A stretch of DNA of 64,000 bases from JBCCDY01 sp039030555 (GCA_039030555.1 JBCCDY010000005.1:124001-188000); one strand, 5' to 3'. Shown: positions 35,770-45,102, numbered from the stretch's first letter. Numbers and translations: made by a program. Notes: generated from the letters alone by a model not told the origin.

Positions 35770-38700
35770 TCAACATCCTTTTCATAGTATCTAACATAGC
35801 CTGCTTAAACACCTCATCCTGAGCAAGTAATCGATACATGCTCATGTCATTTTTGCGCTGCTTTCGCGCGACTTCTTCGAATATCTTGACAATGGCTATT
35901 TCCCTGTTTTGTTGATCTGGATTGTTTGCGTACTTCGATTCATAATCTGCATGGTTACGCATCTGGGAAGCAAAATTGACAAACTTAACCCGCTGTTCTT
36001 CAGGTGTGGCTTCCCAGCCTTGAAACCAACGTTCATTGAAACTTTGAATGATTAAATCCAATTCATCCACTTCTTCTTCGCCACCATGTGCCCCCCTTGG
36101 ATTGGGGTTTTGTGGATCTACTTCTGTATCCGAATCATCGAGCCCAATACTTGTTCCGATTTTAGTTCGCTCTAATCCATAGGTTGATAAATCAATAGCG
36201 TTCAGTAACTCGTCCAAAGCATCATCTTCCGGATTTCTAATGATGAGTTTGGGTATTAAGAATTTGAGAAACCAAAACAGCTTTTCCCATCTTACGACTT
36301 CAAAAGGCATGATGGAAGCCATTTGGCCGTATATCTTGACAAATTGCTTGGCTTTGATTTTGTAGTCTGCTTTTTCCTGATCCTCAAGTCCTAATTCAGT
36401 ATTGAAGCGATCCGCAGCAACGTCTATGATCGGACTCAAGTCCTGAGCATCTGCTCCTTTGAAATACAATTCGTTGAATTGCTCTACTTCATTCCATTCG
36501 TAAACACCTTGTGCGTCCAGGTTGTCTTTCAGTTCATGTAAGACATTTACATCGGTAGGTCCTGATAAGGTTGTCGAGGTATAAAATGGGTCAAATGCTT
36601 CCTTGATGTCATCGGTGGAATTGAAGAAATCCAGCACAGACAAGTCTTCTGTCTTTTTGCCATACTTAGGAGCAGATCGGTTGAGTCTGGAAAGCGCCTG
36701 TACAGCTAAAACACCTTGCAATTTCTTATCAACATAAGAGGCTACCAGTTTGGGTTGATCAAACCCGGTGAGGAATTTATTGGCGACTACCAAGAGTCGG
36801 TATTTGTCCATATCAAAATACCGAGCAATCTTGTCGCTGATATAATCAGGATCTGTTGGCTTGGCCGTGTCTAGATGACTAGGTAAATCATTGATGGAGT
36901 CCTCAGTGTATTCTATGCCTTTGTATTCCTTCTTTCCGGAAAAAGCTACTATAGCTTTGAAAGGAGCTCCCCTATCTTCCAAAATCTTCTTTACGGCCTG
37001 AAAATACTTGATAGCTGATTCGATACTTTGTGTCAAAATCATTCCCTTGGCTTTGCCTTTCAGTTTCTTCTTGTTCACCACATTCTTGATGAAATGGTCA
37101 ACCATGATTTCAGCTTTCACCTGAATAGTTTCGGGATGTTTCTCAACGAAAGCCTTTAGTGCTTTTTGAGCTTTAGCAGTATCAAAAAGTGGGTTTTCAG
37201 CAATAGATTTGTGTATTTCGTAATAGCTCTTGTTTGTATTGTAATTACTCAATACATCTAAAATGAACCCTTCTTCAATGGCTTGTTTCATTGAATAAAG
37301 ATCAAACTCCCCCATTTTTCCATCTGCTTTCGGTGTTCCGAACTTCTCAATGGTATTGGGCTTTGGTGTGGCTGTGAAAGCCAGATAAGAGGCATTTCCT
37401 CGCATCTTCCTAGATCGCATGCTCTCTACGATCAAATCCTGTGCATCTTGTTCCTCATCCTCTTCATTTTGAGCACCCATCGAACGGTTCATATTGTCAT
37501 GTGCTGACCCACTCTGAGAACTATGCGCTTCATCAATGATGACAGCAAAACGCTTGTCACTCAAATCTGAGATGCCATCAATAATAAAAGGGAATTTTTG
37601 AATGGTGGAAACGATGATCTTTTTCCCTGATTCCATGGCCAGTTTCAAATCAGCAGAACTTTGGGCGGCTGCTACGATGTTCTTAACCTGCGAAAATTCT
37701 TTGATGTTCGACTTGATTTGTTTGTCAAGGATTTTCCTGTCAGTAACGACAATGACAGAATCAAACAGCGGATTGGAAATGCCTTTACTGCCCGGAATGT
37801 GATCATTATCCGGATAGGTTTCGATCAGTTGATAGGCAGCCCAAGTAATGGAGTTAGACTTTCCGGAACCTGCTGAATGTTGAATGAGATAGGTCTGCCC
37901 TACTCCTTTTTCGCTAGCATCTTTGATGATTTTACGAACGACATTCAACTGATGATATCGAGGAAAGAACAATGTCCTACTGTCCAATGAATCCGTTGGT
38001 TTTCCATCTAATCGCACAAAATGTTGAAGTATGTTGGCGAGGCTAGGACGAGTCAATATTTCATCCCATAGGTAGGCTGTTTTGTGTCCACCCGGATTAG
38101 GTGGATTTCCTGCAGCATGATTGTTGCCCTTGTTGAAAGGTAGAAAGTAGGTACTCTTGCCTTTTAACTTGGTGGTCATATAGATTTCGTCCGTATCCAC
38201 CGCCAGGTGCACAATGCATCTCCCAAACTGCAAGAGCGGTTGAGTTGCATCTCGGTCTTTTTGATACTGTTTGATGCCATGAAAACGGGCCGTTTGTCCT
38301 GTCCAATGGTTTTTTAACTCCATGGTGATGATGGGTAGTCCATTGATAAACAATACCATGTCGATTTCTTCCCGTGGGTTTAGGTTGGAATAACAAACCT
38401 GACGGGTTGCACTGAATTCATTTTGCTCAAAATCTTGTTTAACTTCCTTGCTGCTGGAGGCCAACGGAAACGGGTACATAAGTGTGAAGAACGCATCATC
38501 CACTTCTAAACCTTTGCGCAAGAGATGAATAACGCCATGCTTCTTAATCATCCGATCCAGGCGTTGGATCACTCTCAGTTCCCATTGTGGTTGGCCTTTT
38601 AGTTTTTCTAATTCTTCTGATTGCGTCTCGTTGATGAAATGCCAAAAACGTTTTTCATCGATGGCGTATTCCTTATTGAAATCATGTGACTCTCCCAACC

Positions 38701-38845
38701 AATATCCATTGCCCGAGCGATATTGCTCTGCTGCTTCCGCAACTCCACCAGCAACACCTTGTTCTCTGAGTTCCTCAAGGGTTGTCCCGGTTAGTTTCTT
38801 TTCAATGGCAGCTTCCAGTGCCTGTTCGTTGGTTTGGCTAGGCAT
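35762..38845 (-). CDS. hsdR: Type I restriction enzyme, R (endonuclease/translocase) subunit
   Basis: A 1027-residue subunit that cuts unmodified DNA after ATP-driven translocation. N-terminal PD-(D/E)xK nuclease site: EIDMVLFINGLPIITMELKN. Then two RecA-like helicase domains: Walker A HSAGSGKSNS, DEAH box VIIDEAHSSQSG, and AFTATPKP; helicase motif VI region LSRLNRSAPKYGKKT. The C-terminal helical domain contacts HsdM/HsdS. Length and order match intact subunits. Starts 3 bases after the hsdS stop, and is followed by the small acidic gene. Confidence 0.95.
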   Translation of the reverse strand: MPSQTNEQALEAAIEKKLTGTTLEELREQGVAGGVAEAAEQYRSGNGYWLGESHDFNKEYAIDEKRFWHFINETQSEELEKLKGQPQWELRVIQRLDRMIKKHGVIHLLRKGLEVDDAFFTLMYPFPLASSSKEVKQDFEQNEFSATRQVCYSNLNPREEIDMVLFINGLPIITMELKNHWTGQTARFHGIKQYQKDRDATQPLLQFGRCIVHLAVDTDEIYMTTKLKGKSTYFLPFNKGNNHAAGNPPNPGGHKTAYLWDEILTRPSLANILQHFVRLDGKPTDSLDSRTLFFPRYHQLNVVRKIIKDASEKGVGQTYLIQHSAGSGKSNSITWAAYQLIETYPDNDHIPGSKGISNPLFDSVIVVTDRKILDKQIKSNIKEFSQVKNIVAAAQSSADLKLAMESGKKIIVSTIQKFPFIIDGISDLSDKRFAVIIDEAHSSQSGSAHDNMNRSMGAQNEEDEEQDAQDLIVESMRSRKMRGNASYLAFTATPKPNTIEKFGTPKADGKMGEFDLYSMKQAIEEGFILDVLSNYNTNKSYYEIHKSIAENPLFDTAKAQKALKAFVEKHPETIQVKAEIMVDHFIKNVVNKKKLKGKAKGMILTQSIESAIKYFQAVKKILEDRGAPFKAIVAFSGKKEYKGIEYTEDSINDLPSHLDTAKPTDPDYISDKIARYFDMDKYRLLVVANKFLTGFDQPKLVASYVDKKLQGVLAVQALSRLNRSAPKYGKKTEDLSVLDFFNSTDDIKEAFDPFYTSTTLSGPTDVNVLHELKDNLDAQGVYEWNEVEQFNELYFKGADAQDLSPIIDVAADRFNTELGLEDQEKADYKIKAKQFVKIYGQMASIMPFEVVRWEKLFWFLKFLIPKLIIRNPEDDALDELLNAIDLSTYGLERTKIGTSIGLDDSDTEVDPQNPNPRGAHGGEEEVDELDLIIQSFNERWFQGWEATPEEQRVKFVNFASQMRNHADYESKYANNPDQQNREIAIVKIFEEVARKQRKNDMSMYRLLAQDEVFKQAMLDTMKRMLSE

Positions 38846-38848
38846 AGG

Positions 38849-40180
38849 TTATACTTTTATTTTTCCAGTCACAGCTGAGTTGATCAATGTTGATTTGTAT
38901 TCTATCAGAGAATCAATCAATCGCAGTTCCTTTGAAATTAATTTTTCAAAGTGCAAAGAGGTTTCTTCAACAAAATCACAAATCATAAGCTGCTCCTTAA
39001 TTGGTGGTATTCCGGTACCATAATTTCCTACTTGGTCAGTACTTATATGAGGAACGCTTATTCCAGTTAACATAGGTTCGAAGTAGTTTAGGAAAGACTT
39101 TGAAGCCAAAATCATAAAAATAAACCTAGTACTAACACTTGATGAGCCTCTGATTCTAGCTACTCGCTGGAGCAGAAGAGATGGTATATCATGCTCTCTA
39201 ATAGTTGCGACTCTGATTCCATTTGAGACCCAAGGACGGTCTAATCCTAAAACAAGATCATCAACTACTAATTCATATTTTTCAAAGCCATGCACCTTCT
39301 CTTTGGGCCAGTAGACTGTTTCCGACCAACTTATTGAGTTTGGGTTGACATTAACACCTCTCAATAATCTATGATCGGAATCATTGGAACTATACTTTTC
39401 ACTTTTAAAAGCATAGCCAGGTAAAATATCTGTACAGTATTTAAGCTTCTTTATTTTCCAATGCTCTGGAATCTTCCCTATCCATTCCACGCCAGAATCC
39501 TTCATCTTCACATAAGGATCTATCCCTTGTGTGACTGCTTTATGGATCATGATTTGTCTCCTTTCCTTGAGTAGCTCAATCAGTTGTTCTTTCTGAGCTA
39601 TAGCTTGATCTATTTGAGCGGTTTTTTTGTCAAGGAAAGTGGCAATTCTGGTTTGTTCTATGATAGGCGGGATAACAAATGGAATTTTCTTCATTCGATC
39701 CCTTGAAAGATCCCATTGACCTATCCTTACTCCATCTGAGGCCTGACCAAAAAATGAAACGTATTGTTTACTTCTAATAGCCCAATTGAAGAATTGTGAA
39801 TCAATATCCTTTGTGAACTTGAAAACGTAATATGCTGGACTAACTATTCCCCGATACTTCGAAACCCCGTAAGAGCCTTGCCAAGCTTTCATCTTGTTCA
39901 TTCCAAACTGACCAATGTCTAACAGCTTGTAATTCGAAAGATCATCAGGAATGAAATTGTGATTTTCATCTTCATTTTCAACATCCCTCACTATTACACC
40001 TTTCTCCCGGGTAATTGAGAGAAGTTGTTCTTTAGGATGATTCTTTATTGAAAGAGGACTGAGAATGGAACCTAACCTTTCTATATTCCAATGATTAGGA
40101 ACCTTACCAAACCAATTGATCCCTGAATCTTGATAAGATTCATACTTTTCAACCCTTGTATTTTCTAATACCTCTTCCAA
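38849..40180 (-). CDS. hsdS: Type I restriction enzyme, S (specificity) subunit
   Basis: A 443-residue specificity subunit with two target recognition domains. TRD1 (about residues 10-170) begins DSGINWFGKVPNHWNIERL; TRD2 (about 220-390) begins MKDSGVEWIGKIPEHWKIKK, the same module. The central conserved spacer helix is TRIATFLDKKTAQIDQAIAQ and ELLKERRQIMIHKAVTQGI; the distal one ends LINSAVTGKIKV. Each TRD reads one half of a bipartite DNA site. The start is TTG at 40180, directly after the stop TAA of the hsdM-tail remnant (40181-40183), as hsdS starts often sit right after hsdM. Confidence 0.92.
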   Translation of the reverse strand: MEEVLENTRVEKYESYQDSGINWFGKVPNHWNIERLGSILSPLSIKNHPKEQLLSITREKGVIVRDVENEDENHNFIPDDLSNYKLLDIGQFGMNKMKAWQGSYGVSKYRGIVSPAYYVFKFTKDIDSQFFNWAIRSKQYVSFFGQASDGVRIGQWDLSRDRMKKIPFVIPPIIEQTRIATFLDKKTAQIDQAIAQKEQLIELLKERRQIMIHKAVTQGIDPYVKMKDSGVEWIGKIPEHWKIKKLKYCTDILPGYAFKSEKYSSNDSDHRLLRGVNVNPNSISWSETVYWPKEKVHGFEKYELVVDDLVLGLDRPWVSNGIRVATIREHDIPSLLLQRVARIRGSSSVSTRFIFMILASKSFLNYFEPMLTGISVPHISTDQVGNYGTGIPPIKEQLMICDFVEETSLHFEKLISKELRLIDSLIEYKSTLINSAVTGKIKV

Positions 40181-40183
40181 TTA

Positions 40184-40225
40184 GCTGAGATTAAGGATTT
40201 CATGAATTAAACCTTCACTTTCCTT
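40184..40225 (-). repeat. Second copy of hsdM 3' end (direct repeat with 40716-40757)
   Basis: On the minus strand this reads KESEGLIHEILNLS then TAA, against KESEGLIQEILKMS inside the hsdM C-terminus; 31 of 42 bases match. It directly precedes hsdS, where an intact hsdM would normally end. It flanks the GxxExxY cassette with the hsdM copy. Confidence 0.75.
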
Positions 40226-40228
40226 AGT

Positions 40229-40252
40229 CAGAATCACAGATTTTTGGGATGA
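40229..40252 (+). repeat. Terminal inverted repeat of GxxExxY cassette, left end
   Basis: CAGAATCACAGATTTTTGGG plus TGA-type end, matching the minus-strand reading of 40682-40705 at 18 of 24 positions. It starts exactly where the hsdM-tail repeat ends. Confidence 0.6.
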
Positions 40253-40287
40253 CACGAATTTCACTGATTTTTTGATCTGATTTAGGT

Positions 40288-40680
40288 TCATAGCACGAGT
40301 CTTTTGAAGGTCAGGCTTTTGCTGCCAAAGTTGATTAAGATGCCTACTTCCAATTTGTAGGCTTTTAGATAATTGAGTGCTTGTGCCAAATGAACGTCTT
40401 CCAACTGGATGATTGCTTTTAGCTCTACCAATACCTTATTTTCCACTACAAAATCAGCTCGCCTTGTGCCTATAGGCTCAGTTAATCCTTTGTAGTAAAT
40501 ATCTTGTTCTATTTCTCGAGCATACTCAAGGTTTCGTTGTGACATTTCATAGGCCAGCGCTCGCTGATAGATTACTTCTTGAAACCCATTCCCCAGAAAA
40601 CTATGTACATCAAAAGAAGCTCCGATGATCTTCTCCGTTATGTCCTTATACTTTAGTTTATCACTCATCCATGCAATCAT
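40288..40680 (-). CDS. GxxExxY protein (PD-(D/E)xK-type) inside hsd operon
   Basis: A 130-residue protein named for the motif seen here as GNGFQEVIYQRAL. A nuclease-like core follows: RADFVVENKVLVELKAII, with Asp and Glu-x-Lys. These proteins belong to the PD-(D/E)xK superfamily but have no assigned activity. Two ATGs are possible (40680 and 40668); the second gives the usual SDKLKYKDITEKIIGASFDV start. The gene is inserted between hsdM and hsdS on the same strand and is flanked by imperfect inverted repeats, so it looks like a mobile cassette and not a standard R-M subunit. Confidence 0.85.
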   Translation of the reverse strand: MIAWMSDKLKYKDITEKIIGASFDVHSFLGNGFQEVIYQRALAYEMSQRNLEYAREIEQDIYYKGLTEPIGTRRADFVVENKVLVELKAIIQLEDVHLAQALNYLKAYKLEVGILINFGSKSLTFKRLVL

Positions 40681-40681
40681 T

Positions 40682-40705
40682 TAATCCGTCAAATCCGTGA
40701 TTCAG
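40682..40705 (-). repeat. Terminal inverted repeat of GxxExxY cassette, right end
   Basis: On the minus strand, CTGAATCACGGATTTGACGG followed by ATTA. This repeat provides the last codons of hsdM (ESRI-stop), so the cassette appears to have replaced the original hsdM terminus. Confidence 0.6.
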
Positions 40706-43061
40706 ACAACATACAGCTCATTTTCAATATCTCCTGAATCAAGCCTTCACTTTCTTTTTCCAATTGAAGGATATCTGCACTTACCTCTTCAATTTTTCGA
40801 AGTGGTTTGTGACGGTAGAAGTATTTATTAAAGCTGATCTCATAACCAATTTTGGTGGCTTCAAGATTGATCCAAGCTTCTGATATATGTGGCTGTACTT
40901 CACGTATAAAGTAATCATAGATTTCTTCTTTCAGCGGTACATTTTCATAATCCCGAAGATCAGATTCTGTTTCATACTCAATGAATCCGTTCTCTTTCTC
41001 TGCTGGGTAAAATCCGTAATCTGGAAGTTGGTCTTCCTTACAGCCCAGTCTTTCCAGAAGTTGATCCAGTTTATCTCCTTTCAATTTTTTGATGCCTTTA
41101 ATGACCTTCTCTGCTTCTGCATCATACCAGCTTACTGATTCCAATATCAATTTCTTCTCTGAGGCTGAGAGTGTGATGTCCTTGGCTTTCAGTTGTGTAT
41201 CTACCACTTTTCTAAAGGCATTGAAATTTGTGTACTCCACCTCTCCTATTTCTTTGAATAATTCACTAGCCGCTTTGAGCAAGTTTTGATGCTTTTCCCA
41301 GTTTTTGGTGTTCATCAACCCCTGCTTTTGTTTGCTCGTAAGATTGAGTTCTTGCTCTTCGCACCAATCCATGATGTCATTTTCTAGGCTTTTGAGTTCT
41401 GTATAAACTCGCTCTCCAAATTCATTCCAAGCCCATTCCATAGGCTCTTTCAACTTCTTGTCAAACCGCAAGGTGGCGATTCTTTCCTCACTGAATTGTG
41501 CTTTCAGCCGTTTAGGTCTTTCTATGGTGACTTTGTAATAGCCGAAATCGCTATTGTCGAAAACCTTGCTTGCCAGATCTTCGTCATGCTGCCGGTCGAC
41601 AACAGCCAAATCACGATACGTCTGTACAATTTCATCAATGTGATGCGGCTTGAACTCACAGTTCTTACTGCCCAAGTTTTTTCGCAACTTCTCAAATCGT
41701 TGACTGGCATTAATCAATTGTACTTTCCCTTTGCGATCATCTGGTTTATGATTGCTCAATAGCCAGATGTAGGTGGTAATGCCCGTATTGTAAAACAGGT
41801 TATTAGGCATTTGGATAATGGCGTCTAGCAAATCATTTTCAATGATGTATCTACGAATATTGCTTTCACCACCACCTGCATCGCCCGTAAACAAACTGGA
41901 ACCATTGTGGACTGAAGCAATTCTTGATCCTTTTGGTCCCACATTTAGCGGTTTCATCTTGCTTACCATTTCCATCAGAAAAAGTAATTGGCCATCAGAA
42001 GATCTTGGCGTTGCATCCTCTGACTTAAGCTCGCCCCAGTAGTCCTTCAATTCAACAATGAATCTTGGATCGATCACCTCTTTTCCGTCCTTGATATATT
42101 TCACCTCACTTGCCCATGACTTGCCATAAGGCGGGTTGGAAAGCATGAAATCAAAACTGTCAGAAGAGAATTCGTCAATGGAGAGCGATGATCCATTTCT
42201 AATATTGGCAGGATCATTCCCCTTGATCATCATGTCAGACTTACAAATGGCGTAAGTCTCATCATTGATCTCTTTTCCATATAGGTAAACATCGCCTTTA
42301 GCTTTAATTTCCCCATCAGGGTCTTTAATGAAGTTCTGCGATTCTGTAAGCATTCCACCTGATCCACAGGCAGGATCGTAGATGGTCATCACCGGAGGTA
42401 AATCATCTTTGATCGGATCGAAGACAATATGCGTCATCAGATCAATGACCTCCCGCGGCGTGAAGTGTTCCCCTGCCTCTTCGTTGTTTTCTTCATTGAA
42501 TTTTCGAATGAGCTCCTCAAATACATAGCCCATTCCCAGGTTGGACAATGGCGGCAGCTTTCTTCCATCTGGATCAAGCTTTTCATGAGGGGTCAGGTTG
42601 ATTTGTGGTGAAGTGAACTTCTCTAATACATCGAGCAATACATCTTTGGAAGCCATGTGTTTTACCTGACTTCTGAGCTTGAACTTATCAATGATCTCGC
42701 CCACATTGGAGCTGAAACCGTCCAAGTAAGACTTGACGTTGGCTTCTAATATCTGCTGATTGTTAGTCGCTGTATCATGGAGTCTTTGCAGTGTCCATTC
42801 GCTGATGTTGTAGAATACATAACCTGAAGCATCTTGCAAACCACCAGCATCCAACTCTGTAAAACCAGCATCTTCTCTTTGATACCTGACTTCTTCAAGA
42901 ACAGCTTCTTTAGTGCTTTCAAGTAGAGCATCTAGTCTACGCAAAACAACCATAGGAAGAATGACATCACGGTACTTTCCTCGCACATAGACATCACGCA
43001 AGCAATCATCCGCGATTGACCAAATAAATGATATTAGTTTACTATGTGAAGCTTGATTCAT
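40689..43061 (-). CDS. hsdM: Type I restriction enzyme, M (methyltransferase) subunit
   Basis: A 790-residue N6-adenine DNA methyltransferase. N-terminal helical HsdM domain (about 1-150), then the methylase with SAM-binding motif I YDPACGSGGML and the catalytic LSNPPYGKSW (NPPY). The remainder, to about residue 790, is a long C-terminal region with coiled-coil-like segments (LKAASELFKEIGEVEYTNF), making it longer than the ~500-residue classical HsdM but usual for this Bacteroidota subtype. The last residues CMLSESRI are encoded by the inverted repeat of the GxxExxY cassette. First gene of the operon. Confidence 0.94.
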   Translation of the reverse strand: MNQASHSKLISFIWSIADDCLRDVYVRGKYRDVILPMVVLRRLDALLESTKEAVLEEVRYQREDAGFTELDAGGLQDASGYVFYNISEWTLQRLHDTATNNQQILEANVKSYLDGFSSNVGEIIDKFKLRSQVKHMASKDVLLDVLEKFTSPQINLTPHEKLDPDGRKLPPLSNLGMGYVFEELIRKFNEENNEEAGEHFTPREVIDLMTHIVFDPIKDDLPPVMTIYDPACGSGGMLTESQNFIKDPDGEIKAKGDVYLYGKEINDETYAICKSDMMIKGNDPANIRNGSSLSIDEFSSDSFDFMLSNPPYGKSWASEVKYIKDGKEVIDPRFIVELKDYWGELKSEDATPRSSDGQLLFLMEMVSKMKPLNVGPKGSRIASVHNGSSLFTGDAGGGESNIRRYIIENDLLDAIIQMPNNLFYNTGITTYIWLLSNHKPDDRKGKVQLINASQRFEKLRKNLGSKNCEFKPHHIDEIVQTYRDLAVVDRQHDEDLASKVFDNSDFGYYKVTIERPKRLKAQFSEERIATLRFDKKLKEPMEWAWNEFGERVYTELKSLENDIMDWCEEQELNLTSKQKQGLMNTKNWEKHQNLLKAASELFKEIGEVEYTNFNAFRKVVDTQLKAKDITLSASEKKLILESVSWYDAEAEKVIKGIKKLKGDKLDQLLERLGCKEDQLPDYGFYPAEKENGFIEYETESDLRDYENVPLKEEIYDYFIREVQPHISEAWINLEATKIGYEISFNKYFYRHKPLRKIEEVSADILQLEKESEGLIQEILKMSCMLSESRI

Positions 43062-43517
43062 TCAGCTATGATGTTAAAAGTGAACTAAAACAAATAAGAA
43101 TAATAACATAAAACATGATTACCAAAATAGCTTCATAATTATTAAGAGTGCTTTCAATTTTATTCTTTACTAAATTCATTTCAAACAAAGTTTGATTTTG
43201 AATGACAAGAGACATCATAGACATACGGGATTTTACAGTACTGCTGGAAGCCAACACTTCCGAGAAATATAAGTTGATTACTTTGTCAGCCACCTGAAAA
43301 AACAATCTGTTCCATTTTTTGAACGATCATTTCCCTGCTGGCCTGAGCTATGGAGGGAATGGGCTGAGCTTCGATTAATTCATCCCTATTCGATTGACTT
43401 AAGATATATTTAAAAGAATCACTTAAACAATTTCTCACTTTTTATAAAGCCGACTTTAGCTTAATATTTGCTCAATGGCTTCTTCAAATTTGATTTCTGC
43501 ATGTATTTGGGCCATAG
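43062..43517. other. Gene-debris interval upstream of hsdM
   Basis: 456 bases without an intact gene. It holds an AraC-gene fragment on the plus strand (next entry) and two protein-like minus-strand fragments: 50 codons at 43286-43438 (GTG start, including DELIEAQPIPSIAQASREMI and MEQIVFSGG) and 19 codons at 43456-43515 (MAQIHAEIKFEEAIEQILS), the latter starting 2 bases after the DUF3307 stop. A 37-codon frame with a hydrophobic helix (43066-43179, minus) precedes hsdM. None can be named. Confidence 0.45.
43202..43297 (+). pseudogene. Truncated copy of AraC gene start
   Basis: The first 21 codons (MTRDIIDIRDFTVLLEANTS and E) match the start of the intact AraC gene at 45290 (MTRDIIDIQDFTVLLEVNTS), with about 6 base differences in 66. 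The match then stops and the frame runs into a TGA at 43295-43297. A duplication or recombination scar. Confidence 0.75.
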
Positions 43518-44321
43518 CTAAAAGGTCCTAATAAGAAATTGAGTAAATATTCCTGTAAGGATAGATAGAGTAAAGCTGATCAACGTACCTATAAGGATAT
43601 ATTCAGTTCGCTTACGCTGGCCTGATTCTTTTAGGTCCCCAAAACGAAAGACTGATTTAGCTGCTATCAAAAAGCCAATGGCCTGGTATTGGGCGAGAAG
43701 AATGAAGGTAAGAATCAACGATCTTTCAATCATGCCAATTGTTTTGCCAGCATCTTTCAGACTATCTGAATTGGAAACGTCATTTTCATCATCCTTAGCC
43801 TTATCATCCTGCCATTTCCTGGTGATAAAGCCAATTAAGATTCCGATTGGCATGGTGATCACCAGGTAAGCAATGATGATGACCAATACATCTATATTAC
43901 TGAAAAACTTTTGATCCAGCTTGGTTAGTAGGGCTTCCCGATTCTGAACGGCTTGGGATGTTATGGCCCAAAATATGACCAGTGTACACAAGTGAAGAAA
44001 TTGATCGGTTATAAAGAGCCATTTTCCTTTGTTCTGCTTCCACCTTTCGCTGTTGTCAAACCATTCAATGGCTTCAACTTCTACCTTTAGTGCATCAATA
44101 ATACCATGAACGATCATGATCAGTATTGGTCCTTTCCAATTGGCCCATTGGCCAAGAAGCAGGTAGGTTACAATACCAACAATCAAAATATGGCTCCAGA
44201 AATATAGTGACTTTGGCCCTCTCTTCTTTTCGACGGCCATGGTGTCGCTTTGAAATGGAAAGTCTGCCAGAAGGTGGGCTATGATCAGGCGAAGTAGTAT
44301 GTCTATTTCTTGTAAATCCAT
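43518..44321 (-). CDS. DUF3307 membrane protein (SatD partner)
   Basis: A 267-residue integral membrane protein with about six helices. The family core is IIAHLLADFPFQSDTMAVEK (HLxADFxxQ) and IMIVHGIIDALKVE (His-xxx-Asp), which recur in DUF3307 proteins and may bind metal. It overlaps the satD-like gene by 19 bases, an arrangement common to both families. Biological role unknown; the pair occurs in many bacteria as a probable stress or membrane module. Confidence 0.85.
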   Translation of the reverse strand: MDLQEIDILLRLIIAHLLADFPFQSDTMAVEKKRGPKSLYFWSHILIVGIVTYLLLGQWANWKGPILIMIVHGIIDALKVEVEAIEWFDNSERWKQNKGKWLFITDQFLHLCTLVIFWAITSQAVQNREALLTKLDQKFFSNIDVLVIIIAYLVITMPIGILIGFITRKWQDDKAKDDENDVSNSDSLKDAGKTIGMIERSLILTFILLAQYQAIGFLIAAKSVFRFGDLKESGQRKRTEYILIGTLISFTLSILTGIFTQFLIRTF

Positions 44322-44968
44322 TGAACCTTTTCACTGAACCTCTTTAGAAAAGGTTCTACTGCTTCAATATTACTAATAATTAAACTCTTACTTACCGCTT
44401 TCTGGGTCTTACCCAGGGTCTTACCTATTTCTGTTTGTGTGAGTCCGGGCTGAAGTAATGCATGGTAAACAACATCTGCCTGGGATGTACTCCACCTATC
44501 GGTTATGAGCTCAATCATCGGCATGATGGCTTCTAAATCCTGATCAAAGTCTTCTATGCCGGTTTTGGCCTTTATGTGTCTACCTTTTTCCTTCATGCTA
44601 TCCAAACCGCGTCCTGAAATCGTGAATGGTTCACCTGTCATTTCGCTTAAGTCGTTATTGGCAGGGTAATGATCTAGTGGGCCAATGCCCACCGACATAC
44701 GGGCATCCCATTGTGTTTTTTTGCTTCCAGTGGTGGTGCTGTGCCTTTTGAGACCTGCTTTGATGATCAATAGCGATAGTAAGCCTAACCCTGGTCTTGC
44801 CGAAATGGCCTGAAAGCTGTCTCCCCTATAGATATCCATGATAAAAGTATCATCCTGATGTTTTTTAATATCTCTGCCTATCTTATGTAGTGCTTCTTTA
44901 TAATCTCCTACAATACGTGTAGAACCAATGATATCACCAGTAATAACAGCTTTAATGGTACCCTCCAT
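44303..44968 (-). CDS. SatD family protein with C-terminal helix-turn-helix
   Basis: A 221-residue protein. The N-terminal domain has VITGDIIGSTRIVGDY, the SatD-family loop, resembling the fold of class III cyclases but without their catalytic residues. After about residue 165 comes a helix-turn-helix: GLTQTEIGKTLGKTQKAVSK. So it can bind DNA and is a good candidate for autoregulation, given the four palindromes immediately upstream. SatD in Streptococcus was linked to acid tolerance. It is first in a two-gene operon. Confidence 0.82.
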   Translation of the reverse strand: MEGTIKAVITGDIIGSTRIVGDYKEALHKIGRDIKKHQDDTFIMDIYRGDSFQAISARPGLGLLSLLIIKAGLKRHSTTTGSKKTQWDARMSVGIGPLDHYPANNDLSEMTGEPFTISGRGLDSMKEKGRHIKAKTGIEDFDQDLEAIMPMIELITDRWSTSQADVVYHALLQPGLTQTEIGKTLGKTQKAVSKSLIISNIEAVEPFLKRFSEKVQWIYKK

Positions 44969-44979
44969 GTCTTCTAATT

Positions 44980-45102
44980 TAGAACCTTATAGGGTTCTAA
45001 ACAAGAAATAGAACCTTTTGGGGTTCTAAGTACTACTATTTCTTCTGATGTTTTAGTACCTAAACAGGTTCTATTTCCACTTTAGAACCATTATATGTAC
45101 TA
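44980..45102. promoter_or_regulatory. Array of four palindromic operator-like sites upstream of satD
   Basis: Four sites of the form TAGAACC-N6-GGTTCTA: 44980-44999 (perfect arms, extends to TTTAGAACC/GGTTCTAAA), 45009-45028 (perfect), 45054-45073 (one arm TAGTACC), 45083-45102 (second arm TGTACTA). Centre spacings are 29, 45 and 29 bases. The 320-base interval 44969-45289 shows nothing else apart from the AraC upstream region. Confidence 0.75.

Noticed and set aside
40887..42042. Several plus-strand ORFs across hsdM
   Set aside because: All are shadows of the methyltransferase gene, whose motifs are unambiguous on the minus strand.
43066..43305. A 79-codon minus-strand ORF upstream of hsdM
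   Set aside because: Half of it is antisense to the AraC-gene fragment at 43202, so its length is probably accidental; only the 37-codon 3' part (43066-43179) with a hydrophobic helix might be real, and it has no support.
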